From positions 4,729,197 to 4,793,196 of the forward strand of contig NZ_JACBZT010000001.1 of the NCBI RefSeq assembly GCF_013408985.1: DNA of 64,000 nt, read 5' to 3'. The position numbers were made by a program, and so were the translations under genes. Below the pieces are notes generated by a model. That model had not been told where the DNA came from. It saw only the letters and a list, made by a program, of their open reading frames with translations, and ran no database searches. Positions within the stretch are counted from its first letter, which is position 1, and each line of letters opens with the position of its first letter. The DNA is from Petropleomorpha daqingensis. GTDB lineage: Bacteria; Actinomycetota; Actinomycetes; Mycobacteriales; Geodermatophilaceae. Positions 52,271 through 59,960 of the stretch are shown here, in pieces.

Positions 52271-55138
52271 TCAGCTGAGGGTCCGGGGGTCCGCGTCGAC
52301 CGTCGCGGTCCAGGCAGCGATCTGCGACCGGCGGGCCATGCCCAGCTTGGCGAGGATGTGCTCGACGTGCGCCGAGACGGTCTTCGGCGCGAGCACCAGC
52401 CGTGCGGCGATCTCGCGGTTGGTCAGCCCGTCGGCCACGAGCGAGGCGACCGTGTACTCACGCGCCGACAGCGGCGCCCAGGGCTCGTCGCGTCGTCCTC
52501 GGGGCACGACGTCGTCGGCCGCGGCCGCCAGCGGTTGTGCGCCGACCTCCTCCGCGGCGGTCCGGACGGCGGTCGCGAGGCTGGTCGCCTCCGCCGTCCG
52601 CCGCGCGCGGACGGCGACCCGCGCCAGGTCCAGCCGCGCCCACGAGCCCTCCCAGAACCGGTCGCGCCGACGCCACTCCTGCTCGGCCTGCGTCACTAGC
52701 TCCCGGGCAGCGGCGAGGTCGCCGGCCGCGAGGGCGAGCAGCCCCCGGGCGTGCGGGATCGCCGGCAACGTGCCGGGGATGCTGCGCACGAGCAGGGCGT
52801 CGGCGACCCGCGCGGCGTAGGCGCCGGCCTCGTCGACCTCGCCCCGTGCCAGCCACGCGCGCACACCGGTGAGCAGGAACGGGAACAGGTAGGCGGCGTC
52901 GGCCACCTCCGCCGAGGCGGCGACGCCCCGCGCGCAGAGCTCCAGCGCCCGCCCGTGGTCCCCCTGCAACCGCGCCGTCTCGGCCAGTCCCCACAGCGGC
53001 GGGGACAGCCGCTGCAGCTCGGCCATCGCCTCCCCCTGCCGCAGCGCGGACGTGAGCTGCTCGGTGGCGGCCTCCCACTCGCCCCGGCCGAGGGCGAGGT
53101 AGCCGAGCACGTACTCCCCGGTGATCGCGGTCGTGACGCCGCCACGGCCGTCGGCGAGCGCGTGCTCGGCGGTCTCCTTCGCCTGCGCCCACCGGCCGCG
53201 GGCCCACTGCACGTGCGCCAGGTGGGCGGCGAGGTAGTTGCGGTGGTTCCACAACTCGACGCCGTCGGCGTAGGCGATCCCGCGGGTCAGCCAGTTCTCC
53301 GCCCGCTCGTTCTCGACCAGCACCGACGCCGAGGAGCCGATCATCCGGTAGGCCCGGGCCGCCTCGGTCTCGTAGTGCTGCTCCTCGGCGCGGGTCACGG
53401 CGGTCTGCAGCAGCGACCAGCCGCTGTCCATGCGGCCGGCGAACACCAGCACCGAGCCGACGGTGGCGGCGGTGTCCAGGTCGGTCCGGACGTCGCCGGT
53501 CGCCTGCGCCAGCGCGCGGCTCTGGTCGCCGTAGACCAGCGACTCGTCGAGCCGCCGGTCGAGCATGTACACGGTGGCCAGCGCGCTGAGCAGCCGCCCC
53601 CGCACGCGGTCGGCGTCGGGCACGCCGGACAGCGACCGCAGGGCCTCCTCCAGCAGGGGCGCCCGGCGGTCCAGCCCGTCGCCGAGCAGGTGGGTGGCCG
53701 CCGCCAGCTTCGGGACGACGGACGCCGCGGCCACCCGGTCGCCGATCTCGGCCCACAGCCGGTGCGCGGTCGCATAGGCCTCGGCCGCCGCCCGGTTGTC
53801 GTCGGCCGCGGCTGCCTCGTCGCCGAGCGCGAGCCACAGGTCGGCCCGGTCGGCGGGCGCGAGGTCGGCCGGCATGGTGCGCACCGCCCGCCGGTAGAGC
53901 TGCAGGGCCTCGCGGTGCGCGGAGAGGCCCGCCGCGCGGGCCGCGGCGACGTGCGCGTGCCGGTGCGCCTCCTCGCGCAGGCCGGCCTGCTCGAAGTGCG
54001 CCGAGACGAACGTGGCGGGATAGCCCCGCTCCACCCCCGCGCGGGCGACCCGCTGGTGCAGAGTGCGCCGCCGCGGCAGCGCGATGTCGGCGTACACGGC
54101 GTCGCGGATGAGGGCGTGCCGGAAGTCGTACCCGGTCGCGTCGGCCCCGGCCTGCACCAGGTACATCTCCTGCAGCCGCCGCAGGCAGCCGTCCACCTGC
54201 TCGGCCGGCTCGTCGACCACGGCCGTGAGCAGGTCGAAGTCGAACGACCGGCCGATCACCGCCGCCGCGGCGGCCACCGCCCGCTCCGCAGGCCCGAGCA
54301 CCTCCATCCGCAGCAGCACGGCGTCGGCGAGGGTGTCCGGAACGGCGACTTCGTCGACGTCGGTCGCGTCGGGATCGGCCACGGCGAGCAGCTCCTCGAC
54401 GTGCAGCGGGATGCCGTCGCTGCGGTCGTGGATCGCCGTCACCACGGCGCCGGGTGCGGCTCGGCCGAGGACGGCGCTGGTGAGCACCGCGACCTGCCCG
54501 GTCGTCAGGCGCGGCAGCCGGATCTCCTCGGCCAGCCGCGAGGACAGCAGCCGGGTGCGCCAGGCGCGGATCGCCGTCCCGGAGTAGAGCTCGTCGCTGC
54601 GGTAGGCACCCACGACCAGCGTCGTCCGGAACGGGAGCCGGGCGGCCACGCGGGCGACCACCTCGAGGCTGAGCTGGTCGGCCCAGTGCAGGTCCTCCAG
54701 CACGACGAGCAGCGGCCGGCCCGCCGGCAGATCCGCGAGGTCGTCGGCGAGGCTCTGCTCGAGCAGCCGGCGGCGCCTGTTGAGGTCCTCGTCCTCGGTG
54801 GCCGGCGCGCGCAGCCGGTCGGCCATCGCCCGGCCGATCGCGGGGACGACGCGGTCGGGGAAGCGCTGCAGGTCCCCCGCGAGGTCGAGCAGCACCCCGC
54901 CGGAGGACTCGGCGTCGCCCGGGAACGCGGCCGCCCGCAGGACGGCGAAGCCGCTCCGCTCGGCGCGCCGGCCGATGGCGCCCAGCAGACGGGTCTTGCC
55001 GATGCCGGCCTCCCCGGCGACGAGCAGGAGCCCGCCGGAGCCCCCTGCGGTCGCGGCCAGCCGCGCGTCGGCGAGCGCGAGCAGGTCGTCCCGGCCCACG
55101 AGGACCGGCGAGGCGACGAGTGCTGTGCGAGCGGGCAC
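52271..55138 (-). CDS. Large LuxR-family ATPase regulator (LAL)
   Basis: The 955-residue protein has an AAA-type P-loop (GEAGIGKTR, 42-50), Walker B LLVVLEDLHWADQ, a long TPR-like middle, and a C-terminal LuxR helix-turn-helix (LSAREYTVASLVADGLTNREIAARLVLAPKTVSAHVEHILAKLG in segments). LAL proteins activate catabolic or specialised-metabolite genes in response to effectors. GTG 55138 is chosen because GGAGGA at 55143-55148 sits just before it; GTG 55150 lies inside the ribosome-binding region. A 17-bp hairpin ends two bases upstream of that region. Confidence 0.9.
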   Translation of the reverse strand: MPARTALVASPVLVGRDDLLALADARLAATAGGSGGLLLVAGEAGIGKTRLLGAIGRRAERSGFAVLRAAAFPGDAESSGGVLLDLAGDLQRFPDRVVPAIGRAMADRLRAPATEDEDLNRRRRLLEQSLADDLADLPAGRPLLVVLEDLHWADQLSLEVVARVAARLPFRTTLVVGAYRSDELYSGTAIRAWRTRLLSSRLAEEIRLPRLTTGQVAVLTSAVLGRAAPGAVVTAIHDRSDGIPLHVEELLAVADPDATDVDEVAVPDTLADAVLLRMEVLGPAERAVAAAAAVIGRSFDFDLLTAVVDEPAEQVDGCLRRLQEMYLVQAGADATGYDFRHALIRDAVYADIALPRRRTLHQRVARAGVERGYPATFVSAHFEQAGLREEAHRHAHVAAARAAGLSAHREALQLYRRAVRTMPADLAPADRADLWLALGDEAAAADDNRAAAEAYATAHRLWAEIGDRVAAASVVPKLAAATHLLGDGLDRRAPLLEEALRSLSGVPDADRVRGRLLSALATVYMLDRRLDESLVYGDQSRALAQATGDVRTDLDTAATVGSVLVFAGRMDSGWSLLQTAVTRAEEQHYETEAARAYRMIGSSASVLVENERAENWLTRGIAYADGVELWNHRNYLAAHLAHVQWARGRWAQAKETAEHALADGRGGVTTAITGEYVLGYLALGRGEWEAATEQLTSALRQGEAMAELQRLSPPLWGLAETARLQGDHGRALELCARGVAASAEVADAAYLFPFLLTGVRAWLARGEVDEAGAYAARVADALLVRSIPGTLPAIPHARGLLALAAGDLAAARELVTQAEQEWRRRDRFWEGSWARLDLARVAVRARRTAEATSLATAVRTAAEEVGAQPLAAAADDVVPRGRRDEPWAPLSAREYTVASLVADGLTNREIAARLVLAPKTVSAHVEHILAKLGMARRSQIAAWTATVDADPRTLS

Positions 55139-55151
55139 GGCTTCCTCCACA

Positions 55152-55191
55152 CGGCGGCGGCCGCTCTGTCTTGGCAGAGCGGCCGCCGCCG
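55152..55191 (-). promoter_or_regulatory. 17-bp perfect hairpin upstream of the LuxR-type gene
   Basis: CGGCGGCGGCCGCTCTG and its exact inverse flank a 6-base loop. Read on the minus strand, it lies between the DUF4242 gene stop and the LuxR gene, ending three bases before the GGAGGA ribosome-binding site. It may terminate the upstream transcript, or act as an attenuator or translation-limiting structure for the regulator. Confidence 0.75.
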
Positions 55192-55219
55192 CGCAACCCC
55201 CCGGGGGCCCCAGACCTCA

Positions 55220-55471
55220 TCAGGTGATGTCGACGAGGACCTCGTAGATCTCGGTGGTCGGGTGTCCGGCCTTCTCGTGCACCCGCGCCACGTGCTCGCG
55301 GGACGGGCCGCTGGACAGGCAGAAGACCTTGCCCTGCTCGGGGTCGAGCCAGGCCCGCTCGAAGTGCACGCCCTCCTCGCCCTCGATCGCCAGGTCGCGC
55401 TCGTGGGCCTCGCGGAGCTGCTCCTCGGAGACCCCGAAGAACCCGCTGTGCACGTCCATGAACATCGCCAT
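55220..55471 (-). CDS. SCO4226-like nickel-binding (DUF4242) protein
   Basis: The 83-residue protein closely resembles Streptomyces SCO4226: FMDVHSGFFGVSEEQLREAHERDL, then EEGVHFERAWLDPEQGKVFCLSSGP and KAGHPTTEIYEV. SCO4226 is a small dimeric ferredoxin-like protein that binds nickel through His and Cys residues; these (His in MDVHSG, Cys in VFCLS) are present. ATG 55471 is preceded by GAGGAG. Longer upstream reading is not family-like. Confidence 0.88.
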   Translation of the reverse strand: MAMFMDVHSGFFGVSEEQLREAHERDLAIEGEEGVHFERAWLDPEQGKVFCLSSGPSREHVARVHEKAGHPTTEIYEVLVDIT

Positions 55472-55758
55472 CTCGTCGCTCCTCGCGAACTGTCGGTGTG
55501 GTTGGCAGCGAGAGCGTGGCCGGACGAGGCGGGTGCGCTCATCGGTCAGGTGACCTAAACGACGGCCTAAACCGGTTTCTGGGCACATTCACAGCCGGAA
55601 CGGAACGGACGAGGACGAAAGGCCCTGCCCCCCGGGCGTGTTGCCAGGCACCGTATGCGCGTCGGGCCCAGTCACAGCTCGCCGGTGGTGCCGGGTCGTG
55701 GGGCCCGCTCCCGTTCGTCTCTTCCCGTTCCGTCTCTCCTCGTCGTCGGAGGTAGTGC
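55472..55758. other. 287-base divergent intergenic region
   Basis: It separates the nickel-binding protein gene (minus) from the 147-residue gene (plus) and must hold both promoters. I see no small ORF with a good ribosome-binding site, no strong dyad and no riboswitch-like structure. GGAGGTAG at its right end is the ribosome-binding site of the plus-strand gene. Confidence 0.6.
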
Positions 55759-56202
55759 ATGCCCGCTGTCGTGCTGGACCAGCCGAGCACGACCCACCGG
55801 TCCGCGCGGAACATCGCCGCGGCCGATCCCCTCGCCACCTTCCCCCGCCGCATCCGAGGTCACTGCGGCGACGGGCGCTCCTGGGAGATGCTGACCAGCC
55901 GGACCGGCGTCTCGGTCGTCGGCGAGATCGGCCCGCTGGCCGAGGCCCAGGTCGCCGAGGAGACCGACCGCGTGGTCGTCGACATCCAGGAACTCCTGGG
56001 CCTGCCGGCCGACCTGGTCACGCGGCTCGTGGGCGAGGCGTTCTCCCATCCCGCCGTCCGGCCCCAGCGGCCCATCCTGGTGACCCTGCCGCGCGGGGAC
56101 AGCGCGGTCCTGCAGGAGGTCGAGGCGCACGTGGACGGCGCGCTCTCGCGCGTCGCCGGCGTCACCTGCCTCGTCGAGGGGCGGGTCCGCGCCGCTCGCT
56201 GA
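55759..56202 (+). CDS. Hypothetical protein (147 residues)
   Basis: The 147-residue protein from ATG 55759 has a strong ribosome-binding site (GGAGGTAG) and a clean frame. Its middle (WEMLTSRTGVSVVGEIGPL to VVVDIQELLGLPADLV) and FVGEAF-like stretches suggest alpha/beta structure, without a match I recognise. LAEAQVAEETDRVVVD might form a helix-strand unit. It ends 3 bases before a strong terminator hairpin, supporting a real single-gene transcript. Confidence 0.7.
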   Translation: MPAVVLDQPSTTHRSARNIAAADPLATFPRRIRGHCGDGRSWEMLTSRTGVSVVGEIGPLAEAQVAEETDRVVVDIQELLGLPADLVTRLVGEAFSHPAVRPQRPILVTLPRGDSAVLQEVEAHVDGALSRVAGVTCLVEGRVRAAR

Positions 56203-56204
56203 CA

Positions 56205-56239
56205 CCGTCTGCGGGCGCCGCTCCGGCGCCCGTAGACGG
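56205..56239 (+). terminator. 15-bp hairpin terminator
   Basis: CCGTCTGCGGGCGCC and GGCGCCCGTAGACGG form a 15-bp stem (one G-U pair) around a 5-base loop, directly after the stop of the hypothetical gene. It separates that gene from the selenium-binding protein gene. Confidence 0.8.
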
Positions 56240-56299
56240 CTGCCCTCAAACCTCACTAGCTTGGTGCGGAAATCCCCCGGGCGGCGCGAGGAGAGCGCG

Positions 56300-57721
56300 A
56301 TGAGCGAGACGGCGCACACGATGGACCCCACCTTCTACCGCAGCCCGTCGGAGGCGATCGCCGCCCCGACCGAGTTGCTGGCCTACGTGGTCGCGTTCGA
56401 CCGCGCGGCGCAGAAGCCGGACGCGCTCACCGTCGTCGACACCGATCCGTCGTCGGAGACCTACGGGCAGATCGTGGGCTGGGCCGATCTGCCGACCGTG
56501 GGTGACGAGCTGCACCACTTCGGCTGGAACGCCTGCTCCAGCGCCCTCAAGCACGAGGGCCACGACATGGGCCCCGACGGCCTGCAGCGCCGCTACCTCC
56601 TGCTGCCCGGGCTGCGCAGCTCGAACATCCACGTCTACGACACCCACCCGGACCCGCGGAGCCCGGTCCTGCACAAGACGATCGAGGCCAAGGAGCTGGC
56701 GGAGAAGGCCGGGTACTCGCGGCCGCACACGCTGCACTGCGGTCCGGACGGCGTGTTCCTCACCTGCCTCGGCAGCGGCGACGGCGACGAGGGGCCGGGC
56801 GGGATCGCGCTGCTCGACCACGCCACCTTCGACGTGCTGCGCGCGTGGGAGACCGACCGCGGGCCGCAGTACCTGCACTACGACGCCTGGTGGCACCTCA
56901 ACCAGAACACGCTGATCTCCAGCGAGTGGGGCACCCCGTCGATGGTGGAGAACGGGCTGGTCCCCGAGCTGCTGCTCGGCGGCAAGTACGGCCACCAGCT
57001 GCACTTCTGGGACCTCGCCGAGGGCCGGCACCTGCAGACGGTCGACCTCGGCGCCGAGCAGCAGATGGTGCTGGAGCTGCGGCCCTCGCACGATCCCGAG
57101 GCGACGTGGGGCTTCGTGGGTGTCGTCGTCTCGACCGCGGACCTGTCGGCGTCGATCTGGCGCTGGCACCGCGACGGCGGCGAGTGGACCGCCGACAAGG
57201 TGATCACCATCCCCGCCGAGCCGGCCGACCCCGCCGACCTGCCCCCGGCGCTGGCCCCGTTCGGTGCGGTGCCGCCGCTGGTCACCGACATCGACCTGTC
57301 GGTGGACGACCAGATGCTCTACGTCTCCTGCTGGGGCACCGGTGAGCTCAAGCAGTACGACGTCTCCGACCCGGCGCACCCCCGCGAGGTCGGCTCGGTG
57401 CACCTCGGCGGCGTCGTCCGCAAGACCGCGCACCCGGCCGCGCCCGGCGAGCCGCTGGCCGGCGGTCCGCAGATGGTCGAGGTCAGCCGGGACGGACGGC
57501 GGATCTACGTCACCAACTCGCTCTACGGGGCGTGGGACGACCAGTTCTTCCCCTCCGGCGTGGGCTCGTGGATGGCGAAGATCGACACCGATCCCGCTGC
57601 CGGTGGGCTGTCGCTCGACGCGCGGTTCTTCCCGCGCGGCGAGGACTGGCGGGGGCTGCGCCCGCACCAGGTCCGCCTGCAGGGCGGTGACGCGTCGTCC
57701 GACTCGTACTGCTACCGCTGA
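56300..57721 (+). CDS. Selenium-binding protein / methanethiol oxidase (SBP56) family
   Basis: The 473-residue beta-propeller protein has the SBP56 signatures HHFGWNACSSALKHEGHD, SRPHTLHCGPDGVFLTCLG, YDAWWHLNQNTLISSEWGTPSMVENG, and HQLHFWDLAEGRHLQTVDLG, with the conserved His residues near the C-terminal HQVRLQGG. SBP56 proteins of bacteria act as methanethiol oxidases with copper in some. ATG 56300 has GAGGAG upstream. Methanethiol oxidation fits loosely with the sulfur-type monooxygenase operon at 60-64 kb (inference). Confidence 0.92.
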   Translation: MSETAHTMDPTFYRSPSEAIAAPTELLAYVVAFDRAAQKPDALTVVDTDPSSETYGQIVGWADLPTVGDELHHFGWNACSSALKHEGHDMGPDGLQRRYLLLPGLRSSNIHVYDTHPDPRSPVLHKTIEAKELAEKAGYSRPHTLHCGPDGVFLTCLGSGDGDEGPGGIALLDHATFDVLRAWETDRGPQYLHYDAWWHLNQNTLISSEWGTPSMVENGLVPELLLGGKYGHQLHFWDLAEGRHLQTVDLGAEQQMVLELRPSHDPEATWGFVGVVVSTADLSASIWRWHRDGGEWTADKVITIPAEPADPADLPPALAPFGAVPPLVTDIDLSVDDQMLYVSCWGTGELKQYDVSDPAHPREVGSVHLGGVVRKTAHPAAPGEPLAGGPQMVEVSRDGRRIYVTNSLYGAWDDQFFPSGVGSWMAKIDTDPAAGGLSLDARFFPRGEDWRGLRPHQVRLQGGDASSDSYCYR

Positions 57722-57757
57722 GCGGAGGCCTGTTGCGCCGTCGATAACCTCGGCGGC

Positions 57758-58144
57758 GTGGCGATCACCGGTATGCAGGTCGTGTCCCTCCCCGTCTCCG
57801 ACCAGGACCGGGCGCGGGACTTCTACGTCGACGTCCTGGGCCTCGACCTGCTCCGCGACGCGGAGATGCAGCCCGGGATGCGCTGGGTGCAGGTCGCCCC
57901 GCGCGGCGGCGAGACCACGATCACGCTGGTGACCTGGTTCGACACCATGCCCGCCGGCTCCTACCGCGGCCTGGTGCTGGAGACCGACGACCTGGACGGC
58001 GACGTCGAGCGGCTGCGCGGGCACGGGGTCGAGTTCCCGGACGGCGTCCAGGACGCGCCGTGGGGCCGGTACGTCACGCTGGCCGACCCCGACGGCAACG
58101 GCCTCGTCGTCCAGGCCACCCGCGCCCGGCGCCCGAAGGACTGA
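57758..58144 (+). CDS. VOC/glyoxalase-superfamily protein
   Basis: The 128-residue protein has the VOC double-module fold: VVSLPVSDQDRARDFYVDVLGLDLLRDAEM, then WVQVAP, YRGLVLETDDLDGDVERLRGHGVEF, and GRYVTLADPDGNGLVVQ with the metal-ligand-like DPDGN. Substrate unknown. It begins at GTG 57758, 36 bases after the selenium-binding gene. Confidence 0.85.
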   Translation: MAITGMQVVSLPVSDQDRARDFYVDVLGLDLLRDAEMQPGMRWVQVAPRGGETTITLVTWFDTMPAGSYRGLVLETDDLDGDVERLRGHGVEFPDGVQDAPWGRYVTLADPDGNGLVVQATRARRPKD

Positions 58145-58198
58145 CGCCGGGGTCCTTCGGCACTGTCGAGCCCGGCCGGGCGCGCCCCAGGGTGCGCC

Positions 58199-58870
58199 AT
58201 GACCGACCGCCACCTGCAGAGCACCGACCTCCTCGAGCGCGAACTGCGCGCCGTCGAGGAGCTCCTCACCGGTCTCACGGACGACGACTGGGCGCGGCCG
58301 ACCCGGCTGGTCCCGGAGGGCGACGTCCCGCACTGGCGGGTCGCCGATCTCGTCGCGCACATCGACATCTCGATCGGGCTGACCCTCGCGCTGCTCGACA
58401 CGGTGCAGGAGGGCCAGCCCGGTCGCGACCGCGTCAGCTTCTTCATCGCCGACCGCAGCCAGGTGGCGCCGGTGGTCTACGACTACGCGGTCAAGCACGC
58501 CGCCGATCAGACCCGCGAGAGCCTGGTCCAGCAGACGAGCAGCACCTTCAGCCGCAGCCTCGACGGCATCCGCGCGACCGACCGCTCGGCCATCGGCTCC
58601 GGCTTCTTCGCGCTGATGACGCTCGAGGAGTGGGTGCCCACGCGGACGGTGGAGGCCGTCGTCCACGGGATCGACCTCACCGACGCCCTCGGCCGTCCTA
58701 CCGTCGCCTCACCCGAGGGCATCGCGCACACCGCGCGCATCCTCGACGAGCTCCTCGCGCGCCGGACGGTCGCCGGCCGGCCCGCCGACCTCACCGACGA
58801 CGAGGCGTGGGTCCGCGCGGCGTCGGGGCGCGCCGAGCACCCCGACCCGCGCCTGCCGCTGATCGTCTAG
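58199..58870 (+). CDS. DinB/MDMPI-like (TIGR03083 type) protein
   Basis: The 223-residue helical-bundle protein has the mycothiol-dependent-maleylpyruvate-isomerase-like pattern: RELRAVEELLTGLTDDDWARPTRL, then the HWRVADLVAHIDISIG helix with the His, and TRTVEAVVHGIDLTDALGRPTV near the end. These zinc-binding domains often use mycothiol or other thiols. The TAG stop at 58868-58870 is the CTAG target site duplicated by the adjacent IS481 element. Confidence 0.78.
   Translation: MTDRHLQSTDLLERELRAVEELLTGLTDDDWARPTRLVPEGDVPHWRVADLVAHIDISIGLTLALLDTVQEGQPGRDRVSFFIADRSQVAPVVYDYAVKHAADQTRESLVQQTSSTFSRSLDGIRATDRSAIGSGFFALMTLEEWVPTRTVEAVVHGIDLTDALGRPTVASPEGIAHTARILDELLARRTVAGRPADLTDDEAWVRAASGRAEHPDPRLPLIV
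58867..58870. repeat. Left CTAG target-site duplication
   Basis: CTAG directly before the IS left end, repeated at 59957-59960 after the right end. Its TAG is the stop codon of the DinB/MDMPI-like gene. Confidence 0.85.
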
Positions 58871-58896
58871 CTGTCGCGACCAGTCACGTTGTTGAC
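58871..58896 (+). repeat. Left terminal inverted repeat of IS481
   Basis: Imperfect 26-bp repeat beginning CTGTCGCGACC and including GTTGTTG; it aligns with the reverse complement of 59931-59956. Confidence 0.85.
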
Positions 58897-58923
58897 AGTC
58901 GGCGTGGTGGCTTGATCACGAAG

Positions 58924-58979
58924 GAGACCTCCGGAAGGAGTGGTGGTGCTTGACGTCACCATTCCCAACCGGAGGTCTC
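58924..58979 (+). promoter_or_regulatory. Hairpin that sequesters the transposase ribosome-binding site
   Basis: GAGACCTCCGG (58924-58934) and its exact inverse CCGGAGGTCTC (58969-58979) form an 11-bp stem. The GGAGG ribosome-binding site at 58971-58975 lies in the right arm, immediately before GTG 58981. Transcripts entering from outside would fold and hide the site, so transposase would not be made by read-through; such structures are known in several IS families. Confidence 0.7.
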
Positions 58980-58980
58980 T

Positions 58981-59934
58981 GTGGCCCACGCTAACGCCCG
59001 CACCACCGTCTACGCCCGCAAGCTGATCGTCGCCCGGGTCCGTGCCGGACATCGGCCCGGTGAGGTCGCCAAGCAGCTGGGGGTCAGCCGGCAGACGGTC
59101 TACAAGTGGGTACGCCGCTGGCGCGCCGAGGGCGAGGCCGGGCTGGCCGACCGCTCCTCGCGGCCGCACCACATGCCGCGCACAACCGCGCCCGAGCGGG
59201 TCGAGCAGATCATTGCCGCGCGGCGGGCGCACCACGCCGGGCCGGTGCGGCTGGCCGCGATCCTGGGCATCGCGGCCTCCACCATCGGCGCGGTGCTGCG
59301 CCGGGCCGGCCTGCCCCGGCTGGCCGAGGTCGATCGGCTGACCGGCGAGCTGTTGCGCGGGGTGCGGCACAGCGGGGTCCGCTACGAACGCGAGCGTCCC
59401 GGCGAGCAGCTCCACGTCGACGTCAAAAAGCTCGGCCGGGTGCCCGATGGCGGTGGCTGGCGGGTGCACGGCCGCTCGGAGGAGGTGCGCGGGCGCGGTA
59501 TCGGCTGGGACTACGTGCACGTGGCCATCGACGACCACACCCGGCTGGCCTACGCCGAGGTGCTGCCCGACGAGCGCACCGGCACCTGCGCGGGGTTCCT
59601 GACCCGGGCCGTGGCCTGGTTCGCCGGCCACGGGGTGACGATCGAGCGGGTGCTGACCGACAACGCCAAGAGCTACCGCATCGGCAAGACCTGGATCGCC
59701 GCCTGCGCCTCCCTGGGCATCGCCCGCCGGTTCATCAAGCCCGGCCGGCCCTGGACCAACGGCAAGGCCGAGCGGTTCAACCGCACCCTGCAGACCGAAT
59801 GGGCCTACGCCACCGCCTGGGCCTGCAACGACGAGCGCACCGCCGCCCTGGACGGCTGGCTCGAGCACTACAACACTGCCCGCAGCCACTCCGCCCTCGG
59901 AGGCCGCCCACCGATCAGCCGCCTCGCCGCGTGA
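58981..59934 (+). CDS. IS481-family DDE transposase
   Basis: The 317-residue protein has an N-terminal helix-turn-helix (about 26-48, RPGEVAKQLGVSRQTVYKWVRRW) and an rve-type DDE core with Asp147 (HVDVKK), Asp227 (LTDNAKS) and Glu264 (GKAERFNRTL). The spacing and the PGRPWTNGKAERFN element match IS481. The GTG start at 58981 is preceded by GGAGG within a hairpin. It appears intact. Confidence 0.95.
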   Translation: MAHANARTTVYARKLIVARVRAGHRPGEVAKQLGVSRQTVYKWVRRWRAEGEAGLADRSSRPHHMPRTTAPERVEQIIAARRAHHAGPVRLAAILGIAASTIGAVLRRAGLPRLAEVDRLTGELLRGVRHSGVRYERERPGEQLHVDVKKLGRVPDGGGWRVHGRSEEVRGRGIGWDYVHVAIDDHTRLAYAEVLPDERTGTCAGFLTRAVAWFAGHGVTIERVLTDNAKSYRIGKTWIAACASLGIARRFIKPGRPWTNGKAERFNRTLQTEWAYATAWACNDERTAALDGWLEHYNTARSHSALGGRPPISRLAA

Positions 59935-59956
59935 ACAACCTGTCCGGTCACTACAT
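59931..59956 (-). repeat. Right terminal inverted repeat of IS481
   Basis: Reverse complement begins ATGTAGTGACC and includes GTTGTTCAC, matching the left end imperfectly over about 26 bases. Confidence 0.85.
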
Positions 59957-59960
59957 CTAG
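59957..59960. repeat. Right CTAG target-site duplication
   Basis: CTAG after the IS right end, repeat of 58867-58870. Its first three bases are the complement of the TAG stop codon of the convergent monooxygenase gene. Confidence 0.85.

Larger units (their letters stand above)
58871..59956 (+). mobile_element. IS481-family insertion sequence (1,086 bp)
   Basis: The element runs between CTAG duplications (58867-58870 and 59957-59960). Its ends are inverted repeats of about 26 bases with the shared core TGT-GACC-GTTGTT. A single IS481-type transposase fills it, with a hairpin covering its ribosome-binding site. IS481 is known to target NCTAGN and duplicate CTAG. The element looks complete and potentially active. 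Confidence 0.92.
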
